Below, piece after piece: positions 9,580 through 19,480 of a stretch of 64,000 bases of DNA. Both the position numbers and the translations under genes were made by a program. The notes below the pieces were generated by a model. That model was given only the letters and a program-made list of their open reading frames with translations, was not told the origin of the DNA and made no database searches. This DNA is from Rhynchopus euleeides (taxonomy: Eukaryota > Euglenozoa > Diplonemea > Diplonemida > Diplonemidae), in contig OY723321.1 in assembly GCA_963210315.1 (NCBI GenBank), positions 434,001 through 498,000 of the forward strand. The letters are read 5' to 3'. Each line of letters starts with the position of its first letter. The first letter of the stretch is position 1.

Positions 9580-9974
9580 CGCACCCGACACACAGGCGCA
9601 CAACCAACCAGCAGCAAAGCGTTGGTGGGATGGGGGGCGCTAGACCACTCGCCCAGAGGTGAGTGCAGAGGCAGAGCAGGGGGCCAGGCCACCCTCTGCC
9701 ACCGCTGTCAATGCGGGTGGCTGGTGTATTCTGGTTCCGTGGTGTGGGTGGGTGATTTTGAACTGTCTGTACTTGGATCGCCTGTTTGCACAGCGTGCAT
9801 CAAAGATATCATCACATCGCATAACATGGATCACAAAGGGTCTGGGATTTCAGGGGGTCTGGGTGTGGGTGCTGGTTGGGGTGGGGAGTTTGGCATCTGT
9901 CGACACAGCCCCAACACCGGGGATCCCCAGCGTGTCGTTTCTCCACATTGGGGTAATCAGGCAGGGAAAAAAAA
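9580..9974. other. 5' flank of PH-like paralogue and LINE 3' boundary
   Basis: No gene seen. It probably contains the promoter of the minus-strand paralogue. The last bases (TGGGGTAATCAGGCAGGG followed by A8) recur, inverted, at 23688-23715 next to the same 10-mer repeat. Confidence 0.5.
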
Positions 9975-10030
9975 CAACAAATCACAACAAATCACAACCG
10001 ATCACAACAAATCACAACAAATCGTATTGC
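9975..10030 (-). repeat. (GATTTGTTGT)n tail of the LINE
   Basis: Five or so 10-mers, read on the minus strand as GATTTGTTGT with GATCGGTTGT variants, followed by a T run. It stands where a poly(A) tail would be in mammalian L1. Confidence 0.75.
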
Positions 10031-10113
10031 AATTTGGGTTAGCGTGCTGGCATCGCAGCCTGGCCCCGAAGGACCATACCGTGAGGAACCGGGCCCGCTA
10101 TCCTACTCTTGCT

Positions 10114-13100
10114 CTACGTGACACCACACGGTTTCGCTCTCCTCCTCGTTGCGCTGTAAAGGAGGGGGGACACACACACACTGGAAGCCGGAGATTGCGC
10201 CTGCTGATACTGAGGCGCAATCTTCGCGACGACGCGTTGAAAAGAGCGCGGAATAGCCGCCGAACGAAAGATGGTGGGAGAGGGGATGCAGCGGGTGCGC
10301 TTCGGAACCGCACGCAACACCTGCTTCTGGAGGAAACGAGAACGAGAAGGACGGACAGCACGTGTCTTGCGCTCCAAGAAGCGCAAGGCCTGTGAGGCCC
10401 GTGGGAAAGGGGAAGGCACGCCCGATCTAGCTGTGCTGATGATCGTGCGGGAGGAAGGAAAACCTGCTCTGTTGTTATGAAACGAGCATCGCTCCAGGGC
10501 AGATTCGTCTGCCTCCCGCATGTGCGCTACACGTTTCTGCGCGCGGGGAACCGAGGACTCAGAAGGGGAGGAAGGGGAGAAAGGAAGTCGACGCCCCACG
10601 TAAGGGCTCGGCGACGTGCACTCGTGGGAGAGCGTGTCGCCCCCCTGGTGAGACGGCGTTTCTGCCTGCCAGTCGGGAAGAGAGGGGGTTGCAGTGTCTA
10701 AAGGCACTAGGGGCTCCTGACATGGAGAGGGTGGTGGGGGTGACACAGTGTCTGATGGGGGACTAAGCCGAGTGTCGACGGGCTGAAAGCCCGGCGAGTC
10801 ATCCACAACAAGGGAAGGTGCAGGCGAGAGAGGAAGGGGGGAAGCAAGTTCTGATGGGGGCATGATACTATCCTCGTCAGGCCAAAGGCTTGACGCTGAA
10901 ATCGGTGAACCAGGGGACACGGGGGGTTGAGGTTCTACTCTTCTGTTGTTAAAGGAGCGTTGCCCCAGGGCAGATTCGCCTGTCTCCTGTATGGGTGCTA
11001 CCCGCTTCTGCGCGCGGGGCACCGAGGACTCAGAGGGGAGAGAGGGAGAGAAAGGAAGGCGGCGCCCCACGCAAGGGCTCGGAGATCTCCGTTGCGTGGC
11101 GCTCTCTGGGAGGGGCGGCGAGCCCGACTGCGGGGTCTGTAGCCCGTCCAGCAGGTCTGTGTGCAGCACGAGCTCCGGAGCCGGAGAGGGCGCCGGAGGC
11201 GGTGCTGTATCTGCTGGTGGAGCGAGACGAGCATCATCAGGCTGGGAGCCCGACGATTCATCCGCATCAAGCGTAACGTGCTCTGCACCCATCTTACGCG
11301 GGGTAGGGGAAGCAGGGGTATTCATTCGAGGGGAAGGCGAGAAAAGAAAACCAGGGAATTCGCGTGGGGTCAACGCAGATGACTCCGCAGAAGAACCCAA
11401 CTCGCCCTCACTGGGCTGATCGTCGGGGCAGCAAAGAGCCAAATGCTCAATCACGCCCGGCCAAAGAAGAAGAAGAGACGCACACATGTCCCACTCTGGC
11501 TGTCGCACACACACTATCCCAGCCCCCCAGAGGGACGGGCCCTCGTCAGAGTGATCTAAACAAATGGCGGTGCGTTTCACGGCATCCTGCCCCATCGAGT
11601 CCTCGTCGGAGGCGTCCAGAACGATGGCGGTGCGTTTCACCGCAGCCGCAGCCGTCGTGTCGCTATCCATCTCAGACGAGGGAGGGACTTCCTCGCTGGT
11701 GGAGCCCGCATCTGCAGCGTCGTCTCCATCATGCTCAGTGGCACCAGAGCTGCCCTCCTCTCCCTCGCTGTCAGAGTCGTCTTCGCAGCTGCTGCTGTCG
11801 TCATCCGTGCTCGCAACTTGGTCGACCCTGGGGGCGCGCCCATGGTGGCCGGCCGCGCAGCATGTCTTCACATTGGCGCAGGTGCCGCATCGCGTCATGT
11901 GGTGTGTCTCACAACACATCACCTTCAGGCCGTCCGCGTGGTGGTGGTGGACGCGGCAACACGCAGCTATCGTCAGTGCGTAATTCCGCTTGGCATTATC
12001 GCACTCGTCGCATTTCGGTTTCGAATGCGCGTTGCACACTTTCCGGGGGCCCAGAGACGTGTTCGCGAGCGACCGCGGCACTGGTACGGGTATAGCGCTG
12101 CGCGGCGGGGGCGGGCGTGGCCCATCCCATTGTGAGGCTCGCGTGGTCCGGGGGATCCCAGTGTAGTCTGGGAACACGTTTGTTCCCCACCTCACGATAT
12201 TGCCGTCTGCATCGACGCCTGCGGCCGCACATGCCTGTTCTGCACTCGCCTCTAACGCCGCGATCGTCTCTGCGCCACCTGCGAACACGGGCCGGGGTGT
12301 CATCCCGCCCCAGACCTCTCCAGCGCCTACCGAGCAGAGGGAGCCGACCCGGTCCTCGCGTCGCGCAGGCCACGGGGTAGGAAGGCTTAGCTGGTCGCAT
12401 AGCCTCTTCAGGCAGCCCATCATCGTCCAGAGGAGGTTGCCACGCTCGGCCATCGCGGGGTTGGAGGTTCGTGCCGAGCGCTCCGAGGGCTGTAACGCCT
12501 TCCCTGTGAAGATTTCGAAGTCAAGGGCGAGCTCGATGTTCGACACCGTGCCTTGCTTCGTCCATTGGAGCGCTGCGAGCCACGCAAGTATCGCCCTGAG
12601 AGACGCAGCGCTATACGGCCACAGCCGCGCTGCTGGCTTCTCTGGGATACTGGATACGTCGAAGTCAAAAGCCTCTGCCGGCCAGGAGAGAGCAGCCGTC
12701 CAGGGGTGCACGAGGGGTCCAGCGCGCCGCATCTTCGCCTCGAGCTCCCACCGCTTCAGCACGATGCGCCCCATCAGCGTGTGCAGCAAGGTCTCGTCTA
12801 CCTGGAATCCCTCTGGCACCACGCCGTATCTCGCAAGGCACGGGGGCCACCCTGAGCGGTCCAGCTGCAGCAGGGGTTCGTACTGAGGTTGAGACCTGAC
12901 GGAGTCAAACGCACTGCATGCCCACCAAAGGTGATCGGGCGTGTCACTGTCCGCACCATCGCAGTGTACACACAGCTTGGGGTCCCGTACGTCTGCCTCT
13001 TCAGCCGCCGGATCGGACACGATATCCCAGTCGAAGGAATCCTGAGAACCGAGCAGATCGGCGTCTCCCTGCTCCTCGTCCTCCTCCTCTTCGTACTCGC

Positions 13101-16100
13101 ACTCCTCCTCTTCCTCAGCTTCTTCATCCTCTTCGTCCCCTTCCATAGCCGCGTCAGCAGCCGGTGAGGGAGATGGGGCATGGGATGAGGAGTCCGACGT
13201 CTCGTCTGTCGTCGCACGCCTGCCAGAGACGTAGGCGCCGTTGCGCCCCCATCGTGTCGCGAAGAAGACACCACCAGTAAGCACCACCGTCAGCGCCCGC
13301 GAGAGGTTCCCGTCCTTCGTCTCCAGGCGGAGCGCGTTCGTCCTGTCGTAGTCCACACCGTTTTCGATCCCCGAGAAGGAAGGACGGTGCTTCGCCAGCG
13401 CCTTCCAGCCCTGCCGCCGCAGATTGTCGCGCAGCGCATGGTTCCGGGAGGACCGTGGTTCACCGGCGAGACACATATCCCCGATGGCACAGTCACGGAT
13501 GTCGTCGCCCCACTCTAGTCCAGCAGCAGGGAGGGCGACCGAGATCGCGATGCCCACAGGGCCGAGGGCGTCAGCAGAGGAGAGGGTCGGGTGATCCTCG
13601 TACAGCACAGCGATTCGGTTCATCCTGTCCACCATGTGTGGGATGCGCACACACGTGTCGAAGAGATTGCACAGGATCCGGTAAGAGTTGGCTATCGCCG
13701 GATCTACACGGTGGGCTTTGTGCAGGATGGTGAGCATCGCGCCTACACTGCGGGAGGGGTGCTTGACGCCGAGGATGCCTGTCGTTAAACGGCTTCGAAG
13801 ACGCTGCGTCGCCGTCTTCGACAGAGGGGCAAACGCTCCGCCCGACACCGTGCTCGACACGACATTCGACGCCACAATTTCCGCCCGTTGTCGTGTGCTC
13901 AGCGGAGAGGTCGGAAGTCGCATGAGCAGGGGTTTGTGGCTCTCGAGTCGCGCGTCGTTGCGGCGCACCTGCACCTTGTCAGAGACGCAGGCCTTTGCAC
14001 CGAGGATCTTCGACGCTGTCTCAGTCGGGAGGATGTTGTCCTGAACACGCACCTGTCCCACGTATGGGTGTCGCCTCCTGAAACCCGACGAGCCCCTCGG
14101 GATCCCCATCGCCACCGTCTTCTTGACGTTGAGGGCCATGCCGGTGATGTTGCAGAAGCCTACCACGACATCGACAGCCTGCTGCACCGACGCCTCATCC
14201 TCCTGAGATACAAGCGTCCCATCGTCGGCGAAGGACTGCGAAGACACTGATGGCACGCGCACGTCGACGGCCTTAAACATGACCGAGAGGAGGGCGTTGA
14301 TCAGGATGACCGATATAGGGCAGCCCTGCAGGATCCCGTTGGTCACCTCGAAGCGCCCGCCAACACCTAAGGGCAGCTTGAAGCGTCTCTTCAGCCCACT
14401 GTACATCGTTTTGAGGGGGCGCAGGATGCGCTGGTGCAGCCCCATGGCCTCCGCCAGCTCCAAGACGAGCTTCTGGGGTACCCGGTCGAAGCACTTCTGG
14501 AAGTCCAGGGCCAGCAGGTACAGCTGTTTGGAATCATCCAGGAGGGTCTCCTCAATCAGAGTCGTCAGTTCGTTAAGGACATCCTCGCACCTATGCCCCT
14601 GGCGGAAGCCGTGCTGCGTGTCCAGGGCCCACGTCTCCTGCCACTTCATTATGTCGATGAGACGGCGGCACGCCCACAGGCGGTAGACCGCACTGGTGAC
14701 CGTGATAGGCCGGAGGTTCGTAGGCGAGAGGTCTTCGCTCTTCGGGATCAGCGACACCAGGGCCGTGAGCAGCCCCTTCGGCCATTTCCCCGTCCGTTCC
14801 ACCAGGTTGAAGAAGGCAGCAAACCCGTCCATGAGAGGGAGGGGCAGCCGCTGCAGCTCGTCCATGCGCCAGCCGTCGACACCACACGCAGCAGACTTCT
14901 TTTTCCTCCGCTTCAGCATCTCCAGCAAGTCGGAGCCGCTGACGTCTTCCACCTGCATAGGGTGCTTCTCGAACAGCCCGTCGTACTCCCGTGCGAAAGG
15001 CGCAAACTCCGGCTCCGCCCTGTCGCCCGTGTACATCCGGTGGATGGGCGCCCAGGCTTCCATGAGGATGGCGTCCATTTCCGACACCTTCGCCGTCAGT
15101 TCACCGTTCCCCTTCTTCACCGTGTCGGCGGCTTGGCCCGGGCTACCCTTCAGGACAGTCACAAGGCTTTTGCGGTCGGAGGCGAACATCTGGCGCACAG
15201 TCCCCCGCCAACGCTGTTTCCGCGCCTTGCACGCCTCTCGGTTGATGTCGTGAAGGCGTCCGCGCACAGCATGCAGCAGCTTCTTCACAGTCGCGACGTC
15301 GGGGACGGAGCCCAGCAGGTGGCTCGTCACCCCACACTCCTGAGGTAGTTCACGTAGGACGTTGCGACACTTGCGCCAGCAGCGGACAAGTTGCCCCGAC
15401 ACCGCGCCCGGACCACTTTTTACGCAGGAGCGAGCGCGCACGTAGTGCTCCATGCGGCTGATGGTCGCGCTGTACCTCAGCTCCTTCGCCGTCGCGACTG
15501 TGCCCAAGGTGGCGGAGCTCGGCGCCGCCACACGTACCCGCTGCGGTTCTCGCGCTGCGCCCCTCCCGAGGTATGACCGCTCCTCTGACGCCGCCACCTC
15601 GCTCCCGTCCAGCAGATGACGCTCGCACATCCCAGAAAGGATCATCCACGCATCCTCGACTGCTTCCCGTTTCACCGCGTCGTAGAACGGCGCAAGGTCG
15701 GGTGGCTCCGGGGGTGTCTCGTCCGCGTCAGGTGACCGGGGGGGTGCAGGAATTGCACGGGGCACCTTGTACCTCAGGGTCTCCTGCGCGAAGGCGAGCG
15801 AGTCCAGCGTGACACTCACCAGCGAGTGGTTCGGCACCCCAGCCAGCGAGGTCGAGCAGCTCACGAAACTTTGCGCTGCGATTCGGTTCATCAGGACGTA
15901 GTCGATTCGCGAGCTGGCACGTGTAGAGGTGTAGGTCGGCGGGGGGTCACCACCGCTCCTCGTAGCCTGGAGCACCGCTGCGTCGACCCACTCATTCTCC
16001 AGCGCTCTGCGGAGGGTCGGCGACCGCGCAACATCCGTGTTGAGGTCCCCCAGTACCACCGCTGGAGCACCACCCACCTGCGCCTGCGCCTCGAACAACA

Positions 16101-16602
16101 CAGAGTTCAGGAGGGCCTCCCTGGCAGCCACTGTTTTGTTGTCGCACCCCGAGTGCGCGTACACCACGAAGACATGGAGGAACGTGGCCCCCGACCCGAG
16201 CGCCACCATGCTGTGCATGACCCTGCCATCTTCAAACCCCGCAGTGATGGCGCTGTTCGGAACGGCGCGCGACACACACGGCTGGCGCACCATGGTGGCC
16301 ACCCCACCCCCACGTTGCCCACACGCGATGTTGCCGGACGGCGCGTTTTTCGATCTCCTGGGGGGGCGCTCTTTACCCCACAGAAAGGCCCACTCCTGCG
16401 GACGCCCATCCCCCTTACGCAGCACCCAGTCGACCTCCTCTTGTTGGCGCCGCGAGCTGCAAGTCTCCTGCAGGCCCACCACGTGCGCCGGCACATCACG
16501 AAGCACGTCGAAGTGCGCGTCCAGTGAGGTCACATTCAGTGTCGCTACAACCAGGTTGTTGGTGGGGCCAGGGTTCGTTTCGATGTCCCCACCCATCAGC
16601 AA
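10114..16602 (-). CDS. LINE ORF2: 2A-like motif, APE-type endonuclease, reverse transcriptase, Cys/His C-terminus
   Basis: About 2160 residues. Residues 3-13 read MGGDIETNPGP, a 2A-like ribosome-skipping motif. Next is an endonuclease/exonuclease/phosphatase domain (about 17-270) with NVTSL, LQET, VVLGDLNTD, SSRIDYVL and PNHSL. The reverse transcriptase spans about 560-860 with SLIPK, LALDFQKCFDRV, GILQGCPIS and the catalytic FADD near 791. A CVHC...H...C finger lies near 1211-1229 after a very acidic stretch. A second Cys/His-rich module lies near 1520-1590 (CNAHSKPKCDECD ... CCRVHHHH ... RCGTC ... CC...HHG). The last 500 residues are Pro/Ser-rich and hold two copies of a VGRRLPFSPS...VPRAQKRVA block. 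No RNase H is seen. The frame joins ORF1 through one TGA. Confidence 0.88.
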   Translation of the reverse strand: MLMGGDIETNPGPTNNLVVATLNVTSLDAHFDVLRDVPAHVVGLQETCSSRRQQEEVDWVLRKGDGRPQEWAFLWGKERPPRRSKNAPSGNIACGQRGGGVATMVRQPCVSRAVPNSAITAGFEDGRVMHSMVALGSGATFLHVFVVYAHSGCDNKTVAAREALLNSVLFEAQAQVGGAPAVVLGDLNTDVARSPTLRRALENEWVDAAVLQATRSGGDPPPTYTSTRASSRIDYVLMNRIAAQSFVSCSTSLAGVPNHSLVSVTLDSLAFAQETLRYKVPRAIPAPPRSPDADETPPEPPDLAPFYDAVKREAVEDAWMILSGMCERHLLDGSEVAASEERSYLGRGAAREPQRVRVAAPSSATLGTVATAKELRYSATISRMEHYVRARSCVKSGPGAVSGQLVRCWRKCRNVLRELPQECGVTSHLLGSVPDVATVKKLLHAVRGRLHDINREACKARKQRWRGTVRQMFASDRKSLVTVLKGSPGQAADTVKKGNGELTAKVSEMDAILMEAWAPIHRMYTGDRAEPEFAPFAREYDGLFEKHPMQVEDVSGSDLLEMLKRRKKKSAACGVDGWRMDELQRLPLPLMDGFAAFFNLVERTGKWPKGLLTALVSLIPKSEDLSPTNLRPITVTSAVYRLWACRRLIDIMKWQETWALDTQHGFRQGHRCEDVLNELTTLIEETLLDDSKQLYLLALDFQKCFDRVPQKLVLELAEAMGLHQRILRPLKTMYSGLKRRFKLPLGVGGRFEVTNGILQGCPISVILINALLSVMFKAVDVRVPSVSSQSFADDGTLVSQEDEASVQQAVDVVVGFCNITGMALNVKKTVAMGIPRGSSGFRRRHPYVGQVRVQDNILPTETASKILGAKACVSDKVQVRRNDARLESHKPLLMRLPTSPLSTRQRAEIVASNVVSSTVSGGAFAPLSKTATQRLRSRLTTGILGVKHPSRSVGAMLTILHKAHRVDPAIANSYRILCNLFDTCVRIPHMVDRMNRIAVLYEDHPTLSSADALGPVGIAISVALPAAGLEWGDDIRDCAIGDMCLAGEPRSSRNHALRDNLRRQGWKALAKHRPSFSGIENGVDYDRTNALRLETKDGNLSRALTVVLTGGVFFATRWGRNGAYVSGRRATTDETSDSSSHAPSPSPAADAAMEGDEEDEEAEEEEECEYEEEEDEEQGDADLLGSQDSFDWDIVSDPAAEEADVRDPKLCVHCDGADSDTPDHLWWACSAFDSVRSQPQYEPLLQLDRSGWPPCLARYGVVPEGFQVDETLLHTLMGRIVLKRWELEAKMRRAGPLVHPWTAALSWPAEAFDFDVSSIPEKPAARLWPYSAASLRAILAWLAALQWTKQGTVSNIELALDFEIFTGKALQPSERSARTSNPAMAERGNLLWTMMGCLKRLCDQLSLPTPWPARREDRVGSLCSVGAGEVWGGMTPRPVFAGGAETIAALEASAEQACAAAGVDADGNIVRWGTNVFPDYTGIPRTTRASQWDGPRPPPPRSAIPVPVPRSLANTSLGPRKVCNAHSKPKCDECDNAKRNYALTIAACCRVHHHHADGLKVMCCETHHMTRCGTCANVKTCCAAGHHGRAPRVDQVASTDDDSSSCEDDSDSEGEEGSSGATEHDGDDAADAGSTSEEVPPSSEMDSDTTAAAAVKRTAIVLDASDEDSMGQDAVKRTAICLDHSDEGPSLWGAGIVCVRQPEWDMCASLLLLWPGVIEHLALCCPDDQPSEGELGSSAESSALTPREFPGFLFSPSPRMNTPASPTPRKMGAEHVTLDADESSGSQPDDARLAPPADTAPPPAPSPAPELVLHTDLLDGLQTPQSGSPPLPESATQRRSPSPCVGRRLPFSPSLPSESSVPRAQKRVAPIQETGESALGQRSFNNRRVEPQPPVSPGSPISASSLWPDEDSIMPPSELASPLPLSPAPSLVVDDSPGFQPVDTRLSPPSDTVSPPPPSPCQEPLVPLDTATPSLPDWQAETPSHQGGDTLSHECTSPSPYVGRRLPFSPSSPSESSVPRAQKRVAHMREADESALERCSFHNNRAGFPSSRTIISTARSGVPSPFPRASQALRFLERKTRAVRPSRSRFLQKQVLRAVPKRTRCIPSPTIFRSAAIPRSFQRVVAKIAPQYQQAQSPASSVCVSPLLYSATRRRAKPCGVT
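10450..11100 (-). repeat. Internal duplication in the ORF2 C-terminal tail
   Basis: Two related blocks of about 150 bp (about 10470-10620 and 10925-11085) encode VGRRLPFSPS-PSESSVPRAQ followed by KRVA and ESAL. They are diverged in sequence but in the same frame, so this is a coding duplication rather than a nested insertion. Confidence 0.65.
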
Positions 16603-16647
16603 GGTTACGCGGGCAGCGTCGGCAATAGAGCGCGGGGAGCGCAGTCA
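16564..16647 (-). promoter_or_regulatory. In-frame TGA followed by 2A-like ribosome-skipping signal
   Basis: Reading the minus strand from ORF1: CGG CAG TGA CTG CGC. The TGA (16645-16647) is the only stop between ORF1 and ORF2, which share one frame. The 14 codons after it lead into VTLLMGGDIETNPGP, which fits the 2A consensus (hydrophobic run, then G-D-x-E-x-N-P-G-P). The first in-frame ATG of ORF2 (16594-16596) lies inside the motif, so independent initiation there would leave a 2A peptide too short to act. The arrangement therefore suggests TGA read-through (the base after TGA is C, and TGA-CT contexts are known to be leaky) followed by 2A separation. Function is inferred, not shown. Confidence 0.65.
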
Positions 16648-18690
16648 CTGCCGCACATCAGCGGAGCACACCGCGCAGGCGTGCACCTGGCATCCCTCAG
16701 TGAGGCACTTCCGGCGTACCTGGCCCTTGTTCCGGCTCTCCTCGCAGACATCACAGGTGAAGCCACCCACCACCTGACAGCGCGGCTGCTTGAGGGTGTC
16801 GTAGGAATGGGTGTGCTCAGGCGGGGGCGCGTCACGGCTGCGGCTGGGTGACACCGCGGACATCACCACGTGCATCAGCTTTGATGCCAGGGAGGGCGCT
16901 TGCTGGGAGTTGCCGTCGTCGTCGTCTGCGGCGTCCGTCCGCTTCCGCTTGGCCTTTTTGCCCGCCTCCTGCTCGCCACCCTCCATCTCCACCGTGTCAT
17001 CGATGGCAGCCGTCGTCGTAGGCGCCGTCGCATCAGGGTTCGCAGCGGTGGTTGTCGCACCCAGAGGGGGGAACTCCTTCTCGTCCTTCAGGTCGATGTC
17101 GGGGCGTTCGGGCAGGCGGACGTGCTTGCCCTTCTGCTGACCCTTAGGAGGAGTGTACCGCTGCATCGGAGTCGGCCGGTTGTCCTCCTTCCCTGCGGGC
17201 CTGATCCACAGCGGCGGGTCGCTCAGCCGCTTCACCTGCACAAACTGCGGGGGTGCCGCCGACGCCACGATGCACGTGCGTCCGCCCTTCTGCCTGAAGG
17301 ACGTGCACAGTTTCACGTCCCACTCCGCTGCCGTCAGCACACCCATCACGTCCGCCTGGTGCTCGTTGGCCCGAGCCCCAGTCACCACATACCGCTGCAT
17401 CGGGGGTCCCTGATCCTGCGGAGCTGCTGCGTCCCCGAGCGCCTGCCGCAGTGTGTCCACCTGGTCCGCCGTCGCCGCACGCACGAACAGCGCGCGCGTG
17501 CCATAGGCAAGGCCCAGTGCCGCACCACCCGCCCGCTTCATCGCGCTCAACGCCTCCCTCCTGGACAGGGTGGGCTGGAGGCGAACAACCGGCAACGTCT
17601 CGCCCCCCTTGTCGAAGGACAGCGTGCGCCAGAAGCACCCGTCCACCCCTGAGGAGGCCAGCAGGGCCTTGACACGGCCCGTCTCCACCCGCACCGACAT
17701 CTCTTTACGCCCCGGAAGGGACGTCACCCGCCACATGTGATCGTTGTCCATCTTGGCGGATTTGCCACAGGCCGACACCACCGCACGCCGGCACAGCTTG
17801 CGCATCGCCATCAACGGGTCGCCGTTGATGCACTCCCACATCTCCCCCGTGGTGTGTTTATGGGCGACCGTAAAGGTCAACACCGTCGTCGCCTTCGGCA
17901 CCTCCGCCGCCTGCTGTGCAAATAGTCTGGTGCAGGGAGGGAGCGTCACCTGGCCTCGCGTCATCGCGTAGAGCGGGCGCTGCGTCCCGTCCTGCATCAA
18001 GACGGGGAGCTGTTCTCCGCCCTCGAAGGGCGCTGCGCAGAGGAGTACGTAGCCGTGCGTCTCCTTCTGGTGCGCCCGCACGCCCGCCGCATCCAGCAAC
18101 ATGCTGGCCGCCTCCTCCGCCTCCTTGCCCGATGGGGCGACCCACAGCCCCCCGGGGACCTGGTCGAATCCCGGCGTGTCCATCAGCGGGATGTTGCCCC
18201 ATACCGTGGCGTCGACCAGGGGGGCGGCACGTGGCTTGCGGGCCACGTCTATCCAGGAGGAAGCTGTCGACTTATCCTGCTGCTTCTTCTGCTTCGGCTG
18301 TTGTTGCTTTACCTGCTGCTTCTGCTGCTGCGGCTCCGGCTGTCCCTGCTGCTGTTGTTGCTGCGGCGGCTTCGGCTGCTGCTTCTGCTGCTTCGGCTGC
18401 TGCTGCTGCTGCTGCTGCTGCGCCTCCGACTGGCTCTGCGGTAGATGTTGCTGCGGCGGTTTTGGCTGCTGATTCTGCTGTGACTGCGGCTGCGGCAGTT
18501 GTTGCTGCATCTGCTGGCGTTGAGACTGCTGCCGCTGCTGCGGGCCCGGCTGCTGCTCGAGCAGTCGGAGGACGAGGCTGAGGGTCGCCAGCACGACCCC
18601 CACATCGCCTTCCGACAACCTGTCGTTGTCCAACAGGGCATTCGCCCGTTGGACCAGCGCCTCGAGCTGCTGGGAGCGGCTGTTGGCCAT
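16645..18690 (-). CDS. LINE ORF1: Q-rich nucleic-acid-binding protein
   Basis: 681 residues from the ATG at 18688-18690 (MANSRSQQLEALVQRANALL). Residues about 5-45 could form a helix or coiled coil; about 50-170 are almost pure Gln/Pro/Lys low complexity. A globular middle follows (SSWIDVARKPRAAP onward), rich in VxL strands such as RYVVTGARANEHQADV, which could be RRM-like. Near the end is a basic patch KKAKRKRTDA and a C-terminal Cys/His cluster (CQVVGGFTCDVC ... CLTEGCQVHACAVC). This layout fits a LINE ORF1 RNA-binding protein that packages the transcript. It ends at the TGA discussed for the 2A junction. The open frame extends 45 codons upstream, but that part reads through 10-mer repeats and is not credible as protein. 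Confidence 0.75.
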   Translation of the reverse strand: MANSRSQQLEALVQRANALLDNDRLSEGDVGVVLATLSLVLRLLEQQPGPQQRQQSQRQQMQQQLPQPQSQQNQQPKPPQQHLPQSQSEAQQQQQQQQPKQQKQQPKPPQQQQQQGQPEPQQQKQQVKQQQPKQKKQQDKSTASSWIDVARKPRAAPLVDATVWGNIPLMDTPGFDQVPGGLWVAPSGKEAEEAASMLLDAAGVRAHQKETHGYVLLCAAPFEGGEQLPVLMQDGTQRPLYAMTRGQVTLPPCTRLFAQQAAEVPKATTVLTFTVAHKHTTGEMWECINGDPLMAMRKLCRRAVVSACGKSAKMDNDHMWRVTSLPGRKEMSVRVETGRVKALLASSGVDGCFWRTLSFDKGGETLPVVRLQPTLSRREALSAMKRAGGAALGLAYGTRALFVRAATADQVDTLRQALGDAAAPQDQGPPMQRYVVTGARANEHQADVMGVLTAAEWDVKLCTSFRQKGGRTCIVASAAPPQFVQVKRLSDPPLWIRPAGKEDNRPTPMQRYTPPKGQQKGKHVRLPERPDIDLKDEKEFPPLGATTTAANPDATAPTTTAAIDDTVEMEGGEQEAGKKAKRKRTDAADDDDGNSQQAPSLASKLMHVVMSAVSPSRSRDAPPPEHTHSYDTLKQPRCQVVGGFTCDVCEESRNKGQVRRKCLTEGCQVHACAVCSADVRQ

Positions 18691-18776
18691 GCTTTGGGAG
18701 GGGGGGGGGGCCTGATATGGCCTTCCTGCAGGAGGGGGAGGGGAACCCCACCAGCCACACACCGCCAATGAAGTAC

Positions 18777-18870
18777 AGCAAAGTACAACAAAGTACAACA
18801 AGTACAGCAAAGTACAACAAATCACAACTAATCACAACAAATCACTGTGAAAATGTTGTGATTTGTTGTC
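18777..18870. repeat. 10-mer minisatellite at LINE 5' end
   Basis: Units AAGTACAACA then AATCACAACA, followed by an inverted stretch (AATGTTGTGATTTGTTGT), so both orientations of the TTGTTGTGAT unit meet here around 18846-18850. Confidence 0.75.
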
Positions 18871-18871
18871 C

Positions 18872-19480
18872 TGGGCAAGACGTTAAACTACCTGGGAGGG
18901 CTTCCCCAGACCATGACGGGTGCTTGCACCAGGAGTTTGAAACAGCCACTCATGCCTTGCGATGCTCAAGTGCCTGCTGGACCCCTATGTCCTTCAGGCC
19001 CCAAAGCAGGCAACGATATGGGAGCAACCTAACAGGGGAGGTGAAGAGGGCACGGGTCTTAGCCTGATGACACACTGCAACCTCAAGGTGACTGGCGACA
19101 CCTCTCCCACAGTCTGCGGCGACTCTGCCGTGGCGACAAGGCTTCCTGTCATGGGAGATCGCTGCGTGGATCAACGTGGCACCACCCGTGTGCTCGGCAG
19201 GTTGTTTCGGCACCTGTTTTCTCCGTGTCATGCTTTTCGTGAGCGTGTCAGGGATGTTGGCACACGCTGGGGAGGGTTCACATGATGACATAACATATAT
19301 CAGAAGCACACACCCACGTGGCGCTGTCCTTGGCAGGACTTTGAAAGTGCCGCCTTGATATCCTTGTTGGATAGAACCCTCATATCACACCCTCAATCAG
19401 CTGACGATTTGTTGTGATTTGTTGTGATTTTTTGTGATCGGTTGTGATCGGGTGTGATTTGTTGTGACGTGATGTGAATT
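18872..19480 (+). mobile_element. Retro-fragment family E, copy A, with (GATTTGTTGT)n tail
   Basis: The part from about 19021 to 19405 matches 23240-23634 in inverted orientation. It ends in GTCAGCTGAC-like sequence then 10-mers GATTTGTTGT (19406-19475) on its plus strand. Copy B is shorter at the 5' side, the pattern expected of 5'-truncated retrotransposition. A frame in the shared part (18962-19285) encodes PNRGGEEGTGLSLMTHC... in both copies, but I recognise no domain. It is probably the 3' end of a second LINE family, or of a SINE, using the same tail as the large LINE. Confidence 0.6.

Larger units (their letters stand above)
9975..18850 (-). mobile_element. Near-complete non-LTR retrotransposon (LINE) with 2A-like junction
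   Basis: Minus-strand element of about 8.9 kb: 5' region (18691-18850), ORF1 (18690-16645), a 2A-like motif, ORF2 with endonuclease and reverse transcriptase (ending at 10114), a short 3' UTR and a tail of (GATTTGTTGT)n at 10030-9975. The upstream flank (18777-18870) is also made of 10-mers (TGTTGTACTT and TTGTTGTGAT types), so the element sits inside the same kind of repeat that forms its tail. Both ORFs are open throughout, which suggests recent activity. A 5'-truncated copy of its last 310 bp is at 22879-23188. Confidence 0.85.

Noticed and set aside
9142..10395. Plus-strand open frame of 417 codons
   Set aside because: It is the antisense of the PH-like paralogue and then of the LINE 3' end; no domain of its own.
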